Of a stretch of 7,107 bases of DNA, positions 7,007-7,107 are shown piece after piece. The position numbers were made by a program, and so were the translations under genes. The notes under the pieces are model-generated. The model did no database searches. It was not told the DNA's origin and worked only from the letters and a program-made list of their open reading frames with translations. Positions within the stretch are counted from its first letter, which is position 1; each line of letters opens with the position of its first letter. Source of the DNA: Flavisolibacter sp. (lineage in GTDB: Bacteria > Bacteroidota > Bacteroidia > Chitinophagales > Chitinophagaceae); contig JAICTW010000123.1 of NCBI GenBank assembly GCA_025936195.1, positions 1 through 7,107 of the forward strand, written 5' to 3'.

Positions 7007-7107
7007 TTACAATCGTGGGCAGTGAATAAAATCAACAAGACCTTTTGTTTCTTTTCGCATGATGTAGGAAAAGCTTAACTCAAAGCTGTTGACATTTCTG
7101 GTCATGG
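7007..7107 (-). CDS. Probable PorP/SprF-family outer-membrane protein, C-terminal fragment (5' end outside window)
   Basis: The minus-strand frame is open from the window edge to a TAA at 7009-7007. The last 32 residues read MTRNVNSFELSFSYIMRK, then ETKGLVDFIHCPRL; the Met here is most likely internal. The stretch SFELSFSYI has the alternating pattern of a final outer-membrane beta strand, and a tail ending in CPRL or CPRF is, as I recall, characteristic of PorP/SprF proteins, the T9SS-associated barrels that act with type B CTD adhesins. The position also fits: PorP/SprF genes commonly lie just upstream of an OmpA-family gene like the one starting 31 bases downstream at 6975. The alternative is a 33-codon chance ORF, since only this short piece is visible. 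Confidence 0.6.
   Translation of the reverse strand, partial: MTRNVNSFELSFSYIMRKETKGLVDFIHCPRL

Overview
The window looks like a chromosomal segment from a member of the Bacteroidota, most like the Chitinophagales/Sphingobacteriales side of the phylum (genus not determinable). The main reasons are a surface protein ending in a gliding-motility-type (CHU_C, type B) C-terminal sorting domain, an OmpA-family protein with the TPR / beta-propeller / carboxypeptidase-regulatory / OmpA layout of the type IX secretion system (T9SS) protein PorE, a PorP/SprF-like C-terminal tail directly upstream of it, and a lipoprotein with a Lys/Asp-rich stretch after its lipid cysteine. Base composition is moderately AT-rich, and Shine-Dalgarno sites are weak or absent, as is usual in this phylum.

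Layout. Positions 1-179 (+) are the last 58 codons of a sensor histidine kinase. It converges on, and overlaps by 20 bases, a 649-residue secreted multidomain protein on the minus strand (160-2109, GTG start). A 269-base divergent intergenic region follows, with one plausible Bacteroidota-type promoter for the minus-strand gene and two related TTGAA/TTCAA inverted repeats. Next are a lipoprotein gene (2379-3311, +) with a clear intrinsic terminator (3335-3364), and a group II PLP-dependent decarboxylase gene (3432-4850, +). A perfect 11-bp hairpin (4876-4901) lies between that gene and the convergent PorE-like OmpA-family gene (4921-6975, -). Upstream of the latter, 31 bases away on the same strand, is the 3' end of another gene (7007-7107), read here as a PorP/SprF family member.

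How the genes may work together. The minus-strand PorP/SprF-like and OmpA/PorE-like genes form a typical T9SS accessory pair: an outer-membrane barrel needed for export or anchoring of type B CTD adhesins, plus a periplasmic peptidoglycan-binding partner. The 649-residue CHU_C protein on the same strand is the sort of client such a pair serves, although two plus-strand genes separate them, so a functional link is inference. The lipoprotein and the decarboxylase are both on the plus strand, but the terminator between them argues for separate transcripts. No mobile element, CRISPR array, tRNA or rRNA was seen. No clearly novel system is evident; the T9SS-related arrangement and the unusual mobile-loop region of the decarboxylase are the points most worth following.
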